Assembly: GCA_002397315.1 (NCBI GenBank)
Contig: DHAE01000018.1
Span: 1-64,000 of the forward strand
From: Comamonadaceae bacterium UBA4962
GTDB lineage: Bacteria > Pseudomonadota > Gammaproteobacteria > Burkholderiales > Burkholderiaceae_C
DNA length: 64,000 bases
Direction: 5' to 3'
The notes under the pieces were generated by a model. The model saw only the letters and a program-made list of their open reading frames with translations, had not been told where the DNA came from and searched no databases. Each line of letters starts with the position of its first letter. Position 1 is the stretch's first letter. Both the position numbers and the translations under genes were made by a program. This document shows positions 53,948 through 62,857 of the stretch, piece after piece.

Positions 53948-54083
53948 TTCGCTTCTCCTTGATATAGCTGAAAACCCTTGCAGTATTGCCGAGCCAGAGG
54001 GGTGATAACCCCTGGAATTAACCTTACTTGCGCCGCTACAATTTGTGATTGCTCTCCCCAGCGACGACCTATTGAGGACCCCC

Positions 54084-54683
54084 ATGAGTGAAACCCCAAT
54101 CGACTCCAGCAAGCGGACGTGGCTCATCGCGTCGGGTTGCGCTGGTGCGGTGGGCGGCGTGGCGACGGCCGTGCCGTTCGTGAGCACTTTCCAGCCTTCC
54201 GAGAAAGCCAAGGCCGCCGGGGCCGCCGTCGAGGTCGACATCTCCGGCCTCAAGATCGGCGAGAAGGTCACCGTGGAGTGGCGCGGCAAACCGGTCTGGA
54301 TCATCAAGCGCTCGCCCGAGCAGCTCGCGGCCCTGCCGGGGCTCGATCCCCAGCTCGCCGACCCGAAATCCGAACGCAAGCCGTCCGAGCTCACGCCCGA
54401 ATACGCGCGCAACGAGAACCGCTCCATCAAGCCCGAGATCCTCGTGGCCGTGGGCATCTGCACCCACCTCGGCTGCTCGCCGAGCGACAAGTTCGTGCCC
54501 GGCGCGCAGCCCTCGCTGCCCGACGACTGGAAGGGCGGCTTCCTGTGCCCCTGCCACGGCTCCACCTTCGACATGGCCGGCCGCGTCTTCAAGAACAAGC
54601 CCGCGCCCGACAACCTCGAGGTGCCTCCCCACATGTACCTGTCGGAGACCAGACTCCTGATCGGTGAAGACAAGAAGGCCTGA
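54084..54683 (+). CDS. petA: Ubiquinol-cytochrome c reductase Rieske iron-sulfur subunit
   Basis: A 199-residue protein. The Tat-like N-terminus SSKRTWLIASGCAGAVGGVATAVPF is also the membrane anchor. The Rieske cluster ligands are in CTHLGCSP (about residue 130) and CPCHGSTFD (about 155). It is the [2Fe-2S] subunit of respiratory complex bc1. It is the first gene of petABC; TACAAT at 54037-54042 may be the -10 of the operon promoter. petB follows after 11 nt. Confidence 0.96.
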   Translation: MSETPIDSSKRTWLIASGCAGAVGGVATAVPFVSTFQPSEKAKAAGAAVEVDISGLKIGEKVTVEWRGKPVWIIKRSPEQLAALPGLDPQLADPKSERKPSELTPEYARNENRSIKPEILVAVGICTHLGCSPSDKFVPGAQPSLPDDWKGGFLCPCHGSTFDMAGRVFKNKPAPDNLEVPPHMYLSETRLLIGEDKKA

Positions 54684-54694
54684 GGGAGACGCAC

Positions 54695-56113
54695 ATGGCA
54701 TACCGCGAATTCAAGGACATCTCCCCCAACGCCTCGGCCGGCGCCAAGGTCACGAACTGGTTCGAGAACCGCTTCCCCACGGCCTTCGACGCCTACCGCG
54801 TGCACATGTCGGAGTACTACGCTCCGAAGAACTTCAACTTCTGGTACATCTTCGGCTCGCTCGCGCTGCTGGTGCTCGTGATCCAGATCGTCACCGGCAT
54901 CTTCCTGGTGATGCACTACAAGCCCGACGCCGCCAAGGCCTTCGAGTCGGTCGAGTACATCATGCGCGACGTGCCCTGGGGCTGGCTGATCCGCTACATG
55001 CACTCCACGGGCGCCTCGGCGTTCTTCGTCGTGGTGTACCTGCACATGTTCCGCGGCCTGATCTACGGCTCCTACCGCAAGCCGCGCGAGCTGGTCTGGA
55101 TCTTCGGCTGCGCGATCTTCCTCGCGCTCATGGCCGAGGCCTTCATGGGCTACCTGCTGCCCTGGGGCCAGATGTCCTACTGGGGCGCCCAGGTGATCGT
55201 GAACCTGTTCGCCGCCATCCCGTTCGTGGGCCCCGACCTCGCCCTGCTGATCCGCGGCGACTACGTGGTGGGCGACGCCACGCTCAACCGCTTCTTCAGC
55301 TTCCACGTGATCGCCGTGCCGCTCGTGCTGCTGGGCCTGGTGGTCGCCCACCTGCTGGCCCTGCACGACGTGGGCTCCAACAATCCCGACGGCATCGAGA
55401 TCAAGGGCCCGAACGCCCCGAAGGACGAGCACGGCCATCCGCTGGACGGCATCCCGTTCCACCCGTACTACACGGTGCACGACATCTTCGGCGTCTGCGT
55501 GTTCCTGTTCATCTTCTCGGCCGTGGTGTTCTTCGCGCCCGAGTTCGGCGGCTACTTCCTGGAATACAACAATTTCATCCCGGCCGATCCGCTCAAGACC
55601 CCCGCGCACATCGCGCCCGTCTGGTACTTCACGCCCTTCTATTCGATGCTGCGCGCCATCACCAGCGAGATGATGTACGCCCTCATCGCCTGCGTGGTGC
55701 TGGCCGCCGGCTTCGGCGTGGTCAAGGGGCGCATGCCGAACTTCATCAAGGTGGCCATCGCGGTCGTGGCCGTGGGCGCCGTCGCGCTCATGCTGTCGAT
55801 CGACGCCAAGTTCTGGGGCGTGGTGGTGATGGGCGGCGCCGTGATCATCCTGTTCTTCCTGCCATGGCTCGACCACAGCCCCGTGAAGTCCATCCGCTAC
55901 CGTCCGGGCTGGCACAAGTACCTCTACGGCATCTTCGTGATCAACTTCGTGGTGCTGGCCTACCTGGGCGTGCAGCCGCCGTCCCCGATCGGCGAACGCG
56001 TCTCGCAGGTGGGAACGCTCTTCTACTTCGGCTTCTTCCTGCTCATGCCCTGGTGGAGCCGCCTCGGCGAGCCCAAGCCGGTGCCCGACCGCGTGACCTT
56101 CGCCGCGCACTGA
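54695..56113 (+). CDS. petB: Cytochrome b of the bc1 complex
   Basis: A 472-residue polytopic protein with about nine helices. Haem-ligand histidines are in YMHSTGASAFFVVVYLHMFRG and in FFSFHVIAVPLVLLGLVVAHL. The quinone-site motif reads PVWYFTPFYSMLRA, the proteobacterial variant of PEWY. It carries electrons across the membrane between the quinol-oxidising and quinone-reducing sites. It sits in the petABC operon, 20 nt before petC. Confidence 0.97.
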   Translation: MAYREFKDISPNASAGAKVTNWFENRFPTAFDAYRVHMSEYYAPKNFNFWYIFGSLALLVLVIQIVTGIFLVMHYKPDAAKAFESVEYIMRDVPWGWLIRYMHSTGASAFFVVVYLHMFRGLIYGSYRKPRELVWIFGCAIFLALMAEAFMGYLLPWGQMSYWGAQVIVNLFAAIPFVGPDLALLIRGDYVVGDATLNRFFSFHVIAVPLVLLGLVVAHLLALHDVGSNNPDGIEIKGPNAPKDEHGHPLDGIPFHPYYTVHDIFGVCVFLFIFSAVVFFAPEFGGYFLEYNNFIPADPLKTPAHIAPVWYFTPFYSMLRAITSEMMYALIACVVLAAGFGVVKGRMPNFIKVAIAVVAVGAVALMLSIDAKFWGVVVMGGAVIILFFLPWLDHSPVKSIRYRPGWHKYLYGIFVINFVVLAYLGVQPPSPIGERVSQVGTLFYFGFFLLMPWWSRLGEPKPVPDRVTFAAH

Positions 56114-56133
56114 AGCGGGCCGGAACGACGACC

Positions 56134-56889
56134 ATGAAAAAAATCATCCTCACGCTGATCGCCTCCTTCGGCCTCGCCCTGGGCGCGCACGCCGCGGAAG
56201 GCGGCATCGCCTGGGACAAGGCCCCGGTGCGCACGAACGACGCCGCCTCGCTGCAGAACGGCGCCAAGATCTTCGTCAACTACTGCCTGAGCTGCCATTC
56301 CGCCGCCTTCATGCGCTACAACCGCCTGAAGGACATCGGCCTGACCGACCAGCAGATCAAGGACAACCTGCTCTTCACCACCGACAAGGTGGGCGAGACC
56401 ATGAGGGCCACGATCGATCCGCGGCAGGCCAAGGACTGGTTCGGCGCCAACCCGCCCGACCTCACCGTGATCGCCCGCTCACGTGCCGGCCACAACGGCA
56501 CCGGGGCCGATTACCTCTACACCTTCCTGCGCACGTTCTACCGCGACGACACCAAGGCCACGGGCTGGAACAACCTCGCGTTCCCGAGCGTCGGCATGCC
56601 CCACGCGCTGTGGCAGTTGCAGGGCGAGCGCCGCCCGGTGTTCGAGGAACACGAGAGCCACGGACACAAAACCCAGGTCTTCAAGGGGTGGGAGCAGCTG
56701 ACTCCGGGTACCATGTCGCCCCTCCAGTACGACGAGACCGTGGGTGATCTCGTCAACTACCTGCAGTGGATGGGCGAGCCGGCGCAAAATACGCGGGTTC
56801 GCGTCGGGGTCTGGGTGCTGATCTTCCTCGGCGTCTTCACGGTGATCGCCTGGCGGCTCAACGCGGCGTTCTGGAAGGACGTCAGGTAA
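56134..56889 (+). CDS. petC: Cytochrome c1
   Basis: A 251-residue protein with a cleavable signal peptide (MKKIILTLIASFGLALGAHAA), the haem motif CLSCH at about residue 51, the methionine-ligand region in the central part (AFPSVGMPHALW), and a C-terminal membrane anchor (VGVWVLIFLGVFTVIAWRLN). It accepts electrons from the Rieske protein and passes them to soluble cytochrome c. It is the last gene of petABC and is followed by a hairpin. Confidence 0.95.
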   Translation: MKKIILTLIASFGLALGAHAAEGGIAWDKAPVRTNDAASLQNGAKIFVNYCLSCHSAAFMRYNRLKDIGLTDQQIKDNLLFTTDKVGETMRATIDPRQAKDWFGANPPDLTVIARSRAGHNGTGADYLYTFLRTFYRDDTKATGWNNLAFPSVGMPHALWQLQGERRPVFEEHESHGHKTQVFKGWEQLTPGTMSPLQYDETVGDLVNYLQWMGEPAQNTRVRVGVWVLIFLGVFTVIAWRLNAAFWKDVR

Positions 56890-56911
56890 GCTCGCCGCCA
56901 TCCCCCGCATC

Positions 56912-56940
56912 GCGCCGCCTTCGTGCGGCGCATTTCGCTT
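56912..56940 (+). terminator. Hairpin after petABC
   Basis: GCGCCGC (56912-56918) pairs with GCGGCGC (56925-56931) over a 6-base loop, followed by ATTTCGCTTT. It is a plausible intrinsic terminator or attenuator between petC and sspA. Confidence 0.6.
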
Positions 56941-56994
56941 TCCGGAGTGGACGCGTGAGCGCCCACTCTTTTTGATTTTTAGGAGCCTCCCACC

Positions 56995-57606
56995 ATGATG
57001 GTGCTTTATTCGGGTACGACCTGTCCCTTCTCCCATCGCTGCCGCTTCGTCCTGTTCGAAAAAGGCATGGATTTCGAGATCCGCGATGTGGACCTGTACA
57101 ACAAGCCCGAAGACATCAGCGTGATGAACCCCTACGGCCAGGTGCCCATCCTGGTCGAGCGCGACCTCATCCTGTACGAGTCGAACATCATCAACGAGTA
57201 CATCGACGAGCGCTTCCCGCATCCCCAGCTGATGCCCGGCGACCCGGTCGACCGCGCCCGCGTGCGCCTGTTCCTGCTCAACTTCGAGAAGGAACTGTTC
57301 GTCCACGTGAACGTGCTCGAATCGCGCGCCACCAAGGGCAACGAGAAGGCGCTCGAGAAGGCCCGCTCGCACATCCGCGACCGCCTCACGCAGCTCGCCC
57401 CCGTGTTCCTCAAGAACAAGTACATGCTCGGCGAGAATTTCTCGATGCTCGACGTGGCGATCGCGCCGCTGCTCTGGCGGCTCGACTACTATGGCATCGA
57501 GCTGTCGAAGAACGCCGCACCGCTGCTGAAGTACGCCGAGCGCATCTTCTCGCGTCCGGCCTATATCGAGGCGCTGACCCCGTCCGAAAAGGTCATGCGC
57601 AAATAA
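56995..57606 (+). CDS. sspA: Stringent starvation protein A (GST-fold)
   Basis: A 203-residue GST-fold protein. The N-terminal thioredoxin-like domain reads VLYSGTTCPFSHRCRFVLFEKGMDFE with NPYGQVPILVERDLILYESNIINEYIDERFPHP. The helical C-terminal domain contains KYMLGENFSMLDVAIAPLLWRLDYYGIEL. This SspA form associates with RNA polymerase and acts in stress gene control in E. coli. GGAGCC lies just upstream of ATG 56995; the second codon is also ATG. It pairs with sspB downstream, across a repeat. Confidence 0.95.
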   Translation: MMVLYSGTTCPFSHRCRFVLFEKGMDFEIRDVDLYNKPEDISVMNPYGQVPILVERDLILYESNIINEYIDERFPHPQLMPGDPVDRARVRLFLLNFEKELFVHVNVLESRATKGNEKALEKARSHIRDRLTQLAPVFLKNKYMLGENFSMLDVAIAPLLWRLDYYGIELSKNAAPLLKYAERIFSRPAYIEALTPSEKVMRK

Positions 57607-57614
57607 GAACAGCC

Positions 57615-57710
57615 CACACGGCCCTTCTGGCGTCGTTGCCGCATCTTGTCGTACTGCGCGTACTGCCTGCGATGCGGCGCCTCGCCAGAACCGCTTCGCT
57701 GGGCCGTGTG
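57615..57710. repeat. Long nested inverted repeat between sspA and sspB
   Basis: Three nested perfect arms fold the 96-nt element: CACACGGCCC (57615-57624) with GGGCCGTGTG (57701-57710), TTCTGGCG (57625-57632) with CGCCAGAA (57683-57690), and GCCGCATC (57638-57645) with GATGCGGC (57671-57678). The tip contains GTACTGCGCGTAC. It starts 9 nt after the sspA stop. I recall very similar elements scattered through Comamonadaceae genomes. A second, smaller hairpin (57726-57733 with 57740-57747) follows. Confidence 0.8.
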
Positions 57711-57799
57711 AGCCGTTCCAAGTACGGCGGCGGGAGAGTCCGCCGCCGGGGGCGCACGCCGCGCCCCGCCTCTCCGATGCCTTTTTGCGAAACGCCGAC

Positions 57800-58357
57800 A
57801 TGATGAACGCCCAGGACTCCACTTCCACGCGCCCCTACCTGGTGCGCGCCCTGTACGAGTGGTGCACCGACAATGGCTTCACGCCCTACATCGCGGTGCG
57901 CGTGGACGACTCCGTCCAGGTGCCGCGCGAGTACGTGAAGGACGGCGAGATCGTGCTGAACATCAGCTACGACGCCACCAGCGCCCTGCAGTTGGGCAAC
58001 GACTTCATCGAGTTCAAGGCCCGGTTCGGCGGCAAGCCGCGCGACATCATGGTGCCCGTGGGCCGCGTGATCGCGATCTACGCGCGCGAGAACGGGCAGG
58101 GCATGGCGTTCCCGCCGCCGGTGGACGTGCTGGCCGCGGGCGGGCTGTCGGCCGGCACCGTGCCGGGCCTGCTGGATGCCGGCGCAGGTGCCTCCGCCAC
58201 GCCCGTGGCCGATGGCCCCGGGGCCTCCGGCGACGACGGCCAGGACCGCGTGGTGCAGCTGGTGCCCACCGAAGGGGCCCATGGCCCGTCCGACGAGCCC
58301 CCGCGCGGGCCGGCGCCCGCAGGCGGCGGACGCCCGTCGCTCAAGCGCGTCAAGTAA
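57800..58357 (+). CDS. sspB: ClpXP adaptor SspB
   Basis: A 185-residue protein. The substrate-binding domain occupies about residues 10-115 (RPYLVRALYEWCTDNGFTPYIAV, then VPREYVKDGEIVLNIS, GNDFIEFKARFGGKPRDIMVPVGRVIAIYARENGQGM). A Gly/Ala/Pro-rich flexible tail follows, ending GGRPSLKRVK, the ClpX-binding LRVVK-like tip. It brings ssrA-tagged peptides to ClpXP. It is downstream of sspA; the repeat in between may reduce read-through. Confidence 0.95.
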   Translation: MMNAQDSTSTRPYLVRALYEWCTDNGFTPYIAVRVDDSVQVPREYVKDGEIVLNISYDATSALQLGNDFIEFKARFGGKPRDIMVPVGRVIAIYARENGQGMAFPPPVDVLAAGGLSAGTVPGLLDAGAGASATPVADGPGASGDDGQDRVVQLVPTEGAHGPSDEPPRGPAPAGGGRPSLKRVK

Positions 58358-58428
58358 TCCCGCGCACCCGCCCGCCCGTGCCGGCCATCGGTGCCGGGCA
58401 GGCACGCGCACGTTAGAATGCGCGCTTC

Positions 58429-58504
58429 GCCGATTTAGCTCAGTTGGTAGAGCAACCGCCTTGTAAGCGGTAGGTCGTCAGTTCGATCCCGACAATCGGC
58501 ACCA
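58429..58504 (+). tRNA. tRNA-Thr (anticodon TGT)
   Basis: A complete cloverleaf of 76 nt including encoded CCA. The acceptor stem GCCGATT pairs with AATCGGC (58494-58500). The anticodon stem ACCGC/GCGGT (58455-58459 and 58467-58471) carries loop CTTGTAA, putting TGT at 58462-58464. The T-arm contains GTTCGATCC. A possible -10, TAGAAT, is at 58414-58419. Confidence 0.97.
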
Positions 58505-58543
58505 TCTTTTCCCGGCCTTTCGCCGTCCGCCAGCCCCCGGGCC

Positions 58544-58843
58544 TCAGGTTTGGATTTTCAGGCGAATGGCGGTAACCTCCCACCCCCGGCTGCGCAGATG
58601 CGCCTGCAGTGCAGGCAGCAACTGGCGCACCTTGGCCGCGGCCGCATTGCTGCGCACCAGCAGGCACCAGGTCGTGCCCTCGATCGGCCCCGGCCGGATG
58701 GCCGGCCGCAGCAACGGGGGAATCAGGGGCTCGACGGCCCGCAGCCGTTCGGTCGAATCGCGCGTCAGGCTTGCCAGGCGGGCCAGCGTGGGGGATTCCT
58801 CGGTGGCCTGGAGCAGCGAGACGGCGTGATGACGGCGGTTCAT
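58544..58843 (-). CDS. DUF721/DciA-like small protein
   Basis: A 99-residue protein containing LRAVEPLIPPLLRPAIRPGPIEGTTWCLLVRSNAAAAKVRQLLPALQAHLRSRGWEV, the RNA/DNA-binding-like fold of DUF721. The family includes DciA, the ancestral loader of the replicative helicase, but many short members remain uncharacterised. ATG 58843 was taken over a TTG at 58849. It is divergent from the M23 peptidase and next to secA, a position I recall for this family in betaproteobacteria. Confidence 0.8.
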   Translation of the reverse strand: MNRRHHAVSLLQATEESPTLARLASLTRDSTERLRAVEPLIPPLLRPAIRPGPIEGTTWCLLVRSNAAAAKVRQLLPALQAHLRSRGWEVTAIRLKIQT

Positions 58844-58875
58844 GGGCAATGCGCCGCGCGGCGCGGAGAAACGAA

Positions 58876-59835
58876 GTGCAGTTGATTATCACGGACGCCT
58901 GGATGGCGCGCAGCCGCGCCATCCATCTCTCGGGAGCGCGGCTGGCGGCCGCGGGCCTGCTGCTCTCGGTGGTGGTGATGCTCCTGGCGGTGCTGCTCTA
59001 CCACTGGGTGTTCCTCAAGGGCGCGCGCGAAGGCTGGCCGGTGATCGGCTCGCTGGTGCGGGTGGTGGCGCACGACGAGATCGCCGAGCGCGACCGGTTC
59101 ATGCGCGCCAACCTCGACGCCATGGCCCGCAAGGTCGGCGAGATGCAGGCCCGCATGCTGCAGCTCGAATCGCTCGGGGAGCGCGTCTCCGGCCTCGCCG
59201 GCATGTCGCCCGCGGAATTCGCCCGGCCGCCGGGACAGGGCGGGGCGCTGGTCTCCAGCCGGCCGATGGCGATGGACGAGCTGCAGCGCACGCTCGATGC
59301 CCTCTCCGAACTCACCGATCGCCGCGTCGATCTGCTCACCGTGGTCGAGTCGCGGCTGTTCGACCAGCACATCCGCAAGAACATGGTGCCCACCCAGGAG
59401 CCCGTGCTCGGCAAGACGGCCGGCTCGGCATTCGGCTGGCGCATCGATCCCTTCACCGGCCAGTCGGCCCTGCACACCGGCCTCGACTTCCAGGCAGACA
59501 CGGGCACGCCCATCCTGGCCGCCGCGGGCGGCGTGGTGGTGGCGCAGGAATTCCACCCCGCCTATGGCAACATGGTCGAGATCGACCACGGCAACCAACT
59601 GGTCACGCGGTACGCCCATGCGTCGCGCACGCTCGTCAAGCGCGGCGATCTCGTGCGCCGCGGCCAGAAGATCGCCGAGGTCGGCACCACCGGGCGCTCC
59701 ACGGGCGCGCACCTGCATTTCGAGGTGCTCGTGCAGGGCGTTCCGCAGGATCCGCAGAAATTCCTGCACGCCGGCGCGACCGGCGCCACCCCCGGGCAGC
59801 GGGTGGCCGCGAAGGGCACCGCGCCTCGCAGGTAA
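58876..59835 (+). CDS. M23 (LytM-type) cell-wall peptidase
   Basis: A 319-residue protein, GTG start with GGAGA 6 nt upstream. A membrane anchor lies at about residues 23-47 (LAAAGLLLSVVVMLLAVLLYHWVF), a coiled-coil region at about 70-160, then the M23 domain: FGWRIDPFTGQSALHTGLDF (first zinc ligands), GNMVEIDHGNQLVTRYAHAS and GRSTGAHLHFEV (HLH ligand). All metal ligands appear intact, so it is probably an active endopeptidase rather than an EnvC-like activator. It lies upstream of secA on the same strand. Confidence 0.92.
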   Translation: MQLIITDAWMARSRAIHLSGARLAAAGLLLSVVVMLLAVLLYHWVFLKGAREGWPVIGSLVRVVAHDEIAERDRFMRANLDAMARKVGEMQARMLQLESLGERVSGLAGMSPAEFARPPGQGGALVSSRPMAMDELQRTLDALSELTDRRVDLLTVVESRLFDQHIRKNMVPTQEPVLGKTAGSAFGWRIDPFTGQSALHTGLDFQADTGTPILAAAGGVVVAQEFHPAYGNMVEIDHGNQLVTRYAHASRTLVKRGDLVRRGQKIAEVGTTGRSTGAHLHFEVLVQGVPQDPQKFLHAGATGATPGQRVAAKGTAPRR

Positions 59836-59967
59836 AATCGCGCGCTCCGGAATCGCTGCCCCTGGTTGCACAACTTGCAAGCGGTGGCGGTGGCCCCATC
59901 TGAACCCACTTCATCACTAGGGATTCGGATCGTTCCGCCCGCCCGAGCGGGCCGCGATCCTGTTCGC

Positions 59968-62736
59968 ATGGCCTCCAACTTCCTCACCAAACTATTCGGC
60001 AGCCGCAACGACCGGCTCCTCAAGCAATACCGCAAGACGGTGGCCCGCATCAATGCGATGGAGCCGGATTACGAGAAGCTGAGCGACGATGCCCTGCGCG
60101 CCAAGACGGTGGAGTTCCAGGGCCGCGTCGCCCGGGGCGAATCCCTGGACGACCTGCTGCCCGAAGCCTTCGCCGTCGTGCGCGAGGCCTCCAAGCGCGT
60201 GATGAAGATGCGCCACTTCGACGTGCAGCTGCTGGGCGGCATGGCGCTGCACCACGGCAAGATCTCCGAAATGCGCACCGGCGAGGGCAAGACCCTCACC
60301 GCCACGCTGCCGGTGTACCTGAACGCCCTCGGCGGCAAGGGCGTGCACGTGGTGACCGTGAACGACTACCTGGCCAACCGCGATGCGCGCTGGATGTCCC
60401 GGCTCTACAACTTCCTCGGTCTCACGGTGGGCATCAACCTGCCCCAGATGCCGCGCGAAGAGAAGCAGGCCGCCTACGCCGCCGACATCACCTACGGCAC
60501 GAACAACGAGTACGGCTTCGACTACCTGCGCGACAACATGGTCTACGAGGCGCGCGACCGCGTGCAGCGCGTGCTGAACTACGCGATCGTCGACGAAGTG
60601 GACTCGATCCTGATCGACGAGGCGCGCACGCCGCTCATCATCAGCGGTCAGGCGGAAGACCACACGGCGATGTACATCGCCATGAACAAGGTCGTGCCGC
60701 TGCTGGTCCGCCAGGAGGGCGAGGCCGACCCGCGCACCGGCGAGGGCGTGACCAAGCCCGGCGACTTCACCATCGACGAGAAGTCGCACCAGGTGTTCCT
60801 CACCGAGCAGGGCCACGAGACGGCCGAGCGCGTGCTCGCCGCGCAGGGCCTGATCCCCGAAGGCGCGTCGCTCTACGACCCGTCGAACATCACGCTCATG
60901 CACCACCTGTATGCGGCGCTGCGGGCCAACCACCTCTACCACCGCGACCAGCACTACGTGGTGCAGAACGGCGAGATCGTCATCGTCGACGAGTTCACCG
61001 GCCGCCTCATGTCCGGCCGCCGCTGGAGCGAGGGCCTGCACCAGGCCGTGGAGGCCAAGGAAGGCGTGGAGATCCAGGCCGAGAACCAGACGCTGGCCTC
61101 CATCACGTTCCAGAACTACTTCCGCCTCTACGGCAAGCTCTCGGGCATGACCGGCACGGCCGACACCGAGGCCTACGAATTCCAGGAGATCTACGGCCTC
61201 GAGACCGTGGTGATCCCGCCCAACCGCCCCAGCAAGCGCGACGACCAGCTCGACCGCGTCTACAAGACCACGCGCGAGAAGTACGACGCCGCCATCCAGG
61301 ACATCCGCGAGTGCCACGAGCGCGGCCAGCCCGTGCTGGTGGGCACCACCTCGATCGAGAACTCCGAGATCATCGACGACCTGCTGAACAAGGCCGGGCT
61401 GCCCCACCAGGTGCTCAACGCCAAGCAGCACGCCCGCGAGGCCGACATCGTGGCCCAGGCCGGCCGCGCCGGCATGATCACCATCGCCACCAACATGGCC
61501 GGCCGCGGCACCGACATCGTGCTGGGCGGCAACATCGAGAAGGAAGTGGCGGCGATCGAGGCCGACGAGTCTCTCGACGAGGCCACGAAGGAATCCCGCA
61601 TCGCGGCGCTGCGCGCGCAGTGGGCCGTGGACAACGAGAAGGTCAAGGCCCTGGGCGGCCTGCGGATCATCGCCACCGAGCGCCACGAGTCCCGCCGCAT
61701 CGACAACCAGCTGCGTGGCCGTTCGGGCCGCCAGGGCGATCCGGGCTCCTCGCGCTTCTACCTGAGCCTCGACGATTCGCTCATGCGCATCTTCGCGGGC
61801 GACCGCGTGCGCTCCATCATGGAACGCCTCAAGATGCCCGACGGCGAGGCGATCGAGGCCGGCATCGTCACGCGCAGCATCGAGTCCGCGCAGCGCAAGG
61901 TCGAGGCGCGCAACTTCGACGTGCGCAAGCAGCTGCTCGAATACGATGACGTCGCCAACGACCAGCGCAAGGTGATCTACCAGCAGCGCAACGAGATCCT
62001 CGACGCTGCCGACCTGGCCGACGTGATCTCCGGCATGCGCGAATCCTGCCTGACCGACGTGGTGCGCCAGTACGTGCCCGCGGAATCGGTGGAAGAGCAG
62101 TGGGACCTGCCCGCCCTCGAGAAGGTGCTGGCCGACGAATGGCACATCCGCATCCCGCTGCAGCAGGAGGTGGAGAGCGCCCAGGCCATCACCGACGACG
62201 AGATCCTCGAGAAGGTGCTCGCCGCCGGCACGGCCGCCTTCCAGGCCAAGGTCGACGTCGTGGGTGCGGAGAGCTTCCACCAGTTCGAGCGCGCCGTGCT
62301 GCTGCAAAGCTTCGACTCCAACTGGCGCGACCACCTCTCCGCGCTCGACTACCTGCGCCAGGGCATCCACCTGCGCGGCTATGCGCAGAAACAGCCCAAG
62401 CAGGAATACAAGCGCGAGGCCTTCGAGCTGTTCCGCCAGCTCATCGACCAGGTCAAGAACGAGGTCACGCGCATCCTGCTGACCGTGCAGGTGCAGTCGC
62501 CCGCCGAGCTCGGCGAGGCCGCCGAGGCCCTGGAAAGCCGCGCCGAGCAGATCTCCAACGTGACCTACACCGCGCCCACCGAAACCGGCGAGCCCCAGAC
62601 CCTGTCCGGCCCCAGCATGGCGGCCGCGGGCGACGAAGGCTTCAACCTGCCGGAGGGCGTGCGCGTGGGCCGCAACGACCCGTGCCCGTGCGGCAGCGGC
62701 AAGAAGTACAAGCAGTGCCACGGCAAGCTGGCATGA
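59968..62736 (+). CDS. secA: Preprotein translocase ATPase SecA
   Basis: A 922-residue motor ATPase. Walker A region MRTGEGKTLTATLP (about residue 100), DEVDSILIDEARTPLIISG (Walker B), GRGTDIVLGG and RSGRQGDPGSSRFYLSLDD in the second motor domain. The C-terminal zinc-binding tail is RNDPCPCGSGKKYKQCHG. It drives proteins through SecYEG. ATG 59968 gives MASNFLTKLFGSRNDR, the conserved start; the upstream in-frame extension from 59866 is rejected. A strong hairpin follows the stop. Confidence 0.98.
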   Translation: MASNFLTKLFGSRNDRLLKQYRKTVARINAMEPDYEKLSDDALRAKTVEFQGRVARGESLDDLLPEAFAVVREASKRVMKMRHFDVQLLGGMALHHGKISEMRTGEGKTLTATLPVYLNALGGKGVHVVTVNDYLANRDARWMSRLYNFLGLTVGINLPQMPREEKQAAYAADITYGTNNEYGFDYLRDNMVYEARDRVQRVLNYAIVDEVDSILIDEARTPLIISGQAEDHTAMYIAMNKVVPLLVRQEGEADPRTGEGVTKPGDFTIDEKSHQVFLTEQGHETAERVLAAQGLIPEGASLYDPSNITLMHHLYAALRANHLYHRDQHYVVQNGEIVIVDEFTGRLMSGRRWSEGLHQAVEAKEGVEIQAENQTLASITFQNYFRLYGKLSGMTGTADTEAYEFQEIYGLETVVIPPNRPSKRDDQLDRVYKTTREKYDAAIQDIRECHERGQPVLVGTTSIENSEIIDDLLNKAGLPHQVLNAKQHAREADIVAQAGRAGMITIATNMAGRGTDIVLGGNIEKEVAAIEADESLDEATKESRIAALRAQWAVDNEKVKALGGLRIIATERHESRRIDNQLRGRSGRQGDPGSSRFYLSLDDSLMRIFAGDRVRSIMERLKMPDGEAIEAGIVTRSIESAQRKVEARNFDVRKQLLEYDDVANDQRKVIYQQRNEILDAADLADVISGMRESCLTDVVRQYVPAESVEEQWDLPALEKVLADEWHIRIPLQQEVESAQAITDDEILEKVLAAGTAAFQAKVDVVGAESFHQFERAVLLQSFDSNWRDHLSALDYLRQGIHLRGYAQKQPKQEYKREAFELFRQLIDQVKNEVTRILLTVQVQSPAELGEAAEALESRAEQISNVTYTAPTETGEPQTLSGPSMAAAGDEGFNLPEGVRVGRNDPCPCGSGKKYKQCHGKLA

Positions 62737-62786
62737 TGCCGTCCTGACCGGTCCGGCCCACCGACCGGATCCCTTTCGCTCTCGCC

Positions 62787-62820
62787 GCAGGGGCCGCCGC
62801 AGGCGGCCCCTGCCACGTTT
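62787..62820 (+). terminator. secA terminator
   Basis: GCAGGGGCCGCC (62787-62798) pairs perfectly with GGCGGCCCCTGC (62802-62813) over a 3-base loop, a 12-bp stem, followed by CACGTTT. It lies 50 nt after the secA stop. Confidence 0.8.
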
Positions 62821-62857
62821 CCACCGTCCCTTTTTGCTGCTTTCCAAGGAATTCCGC

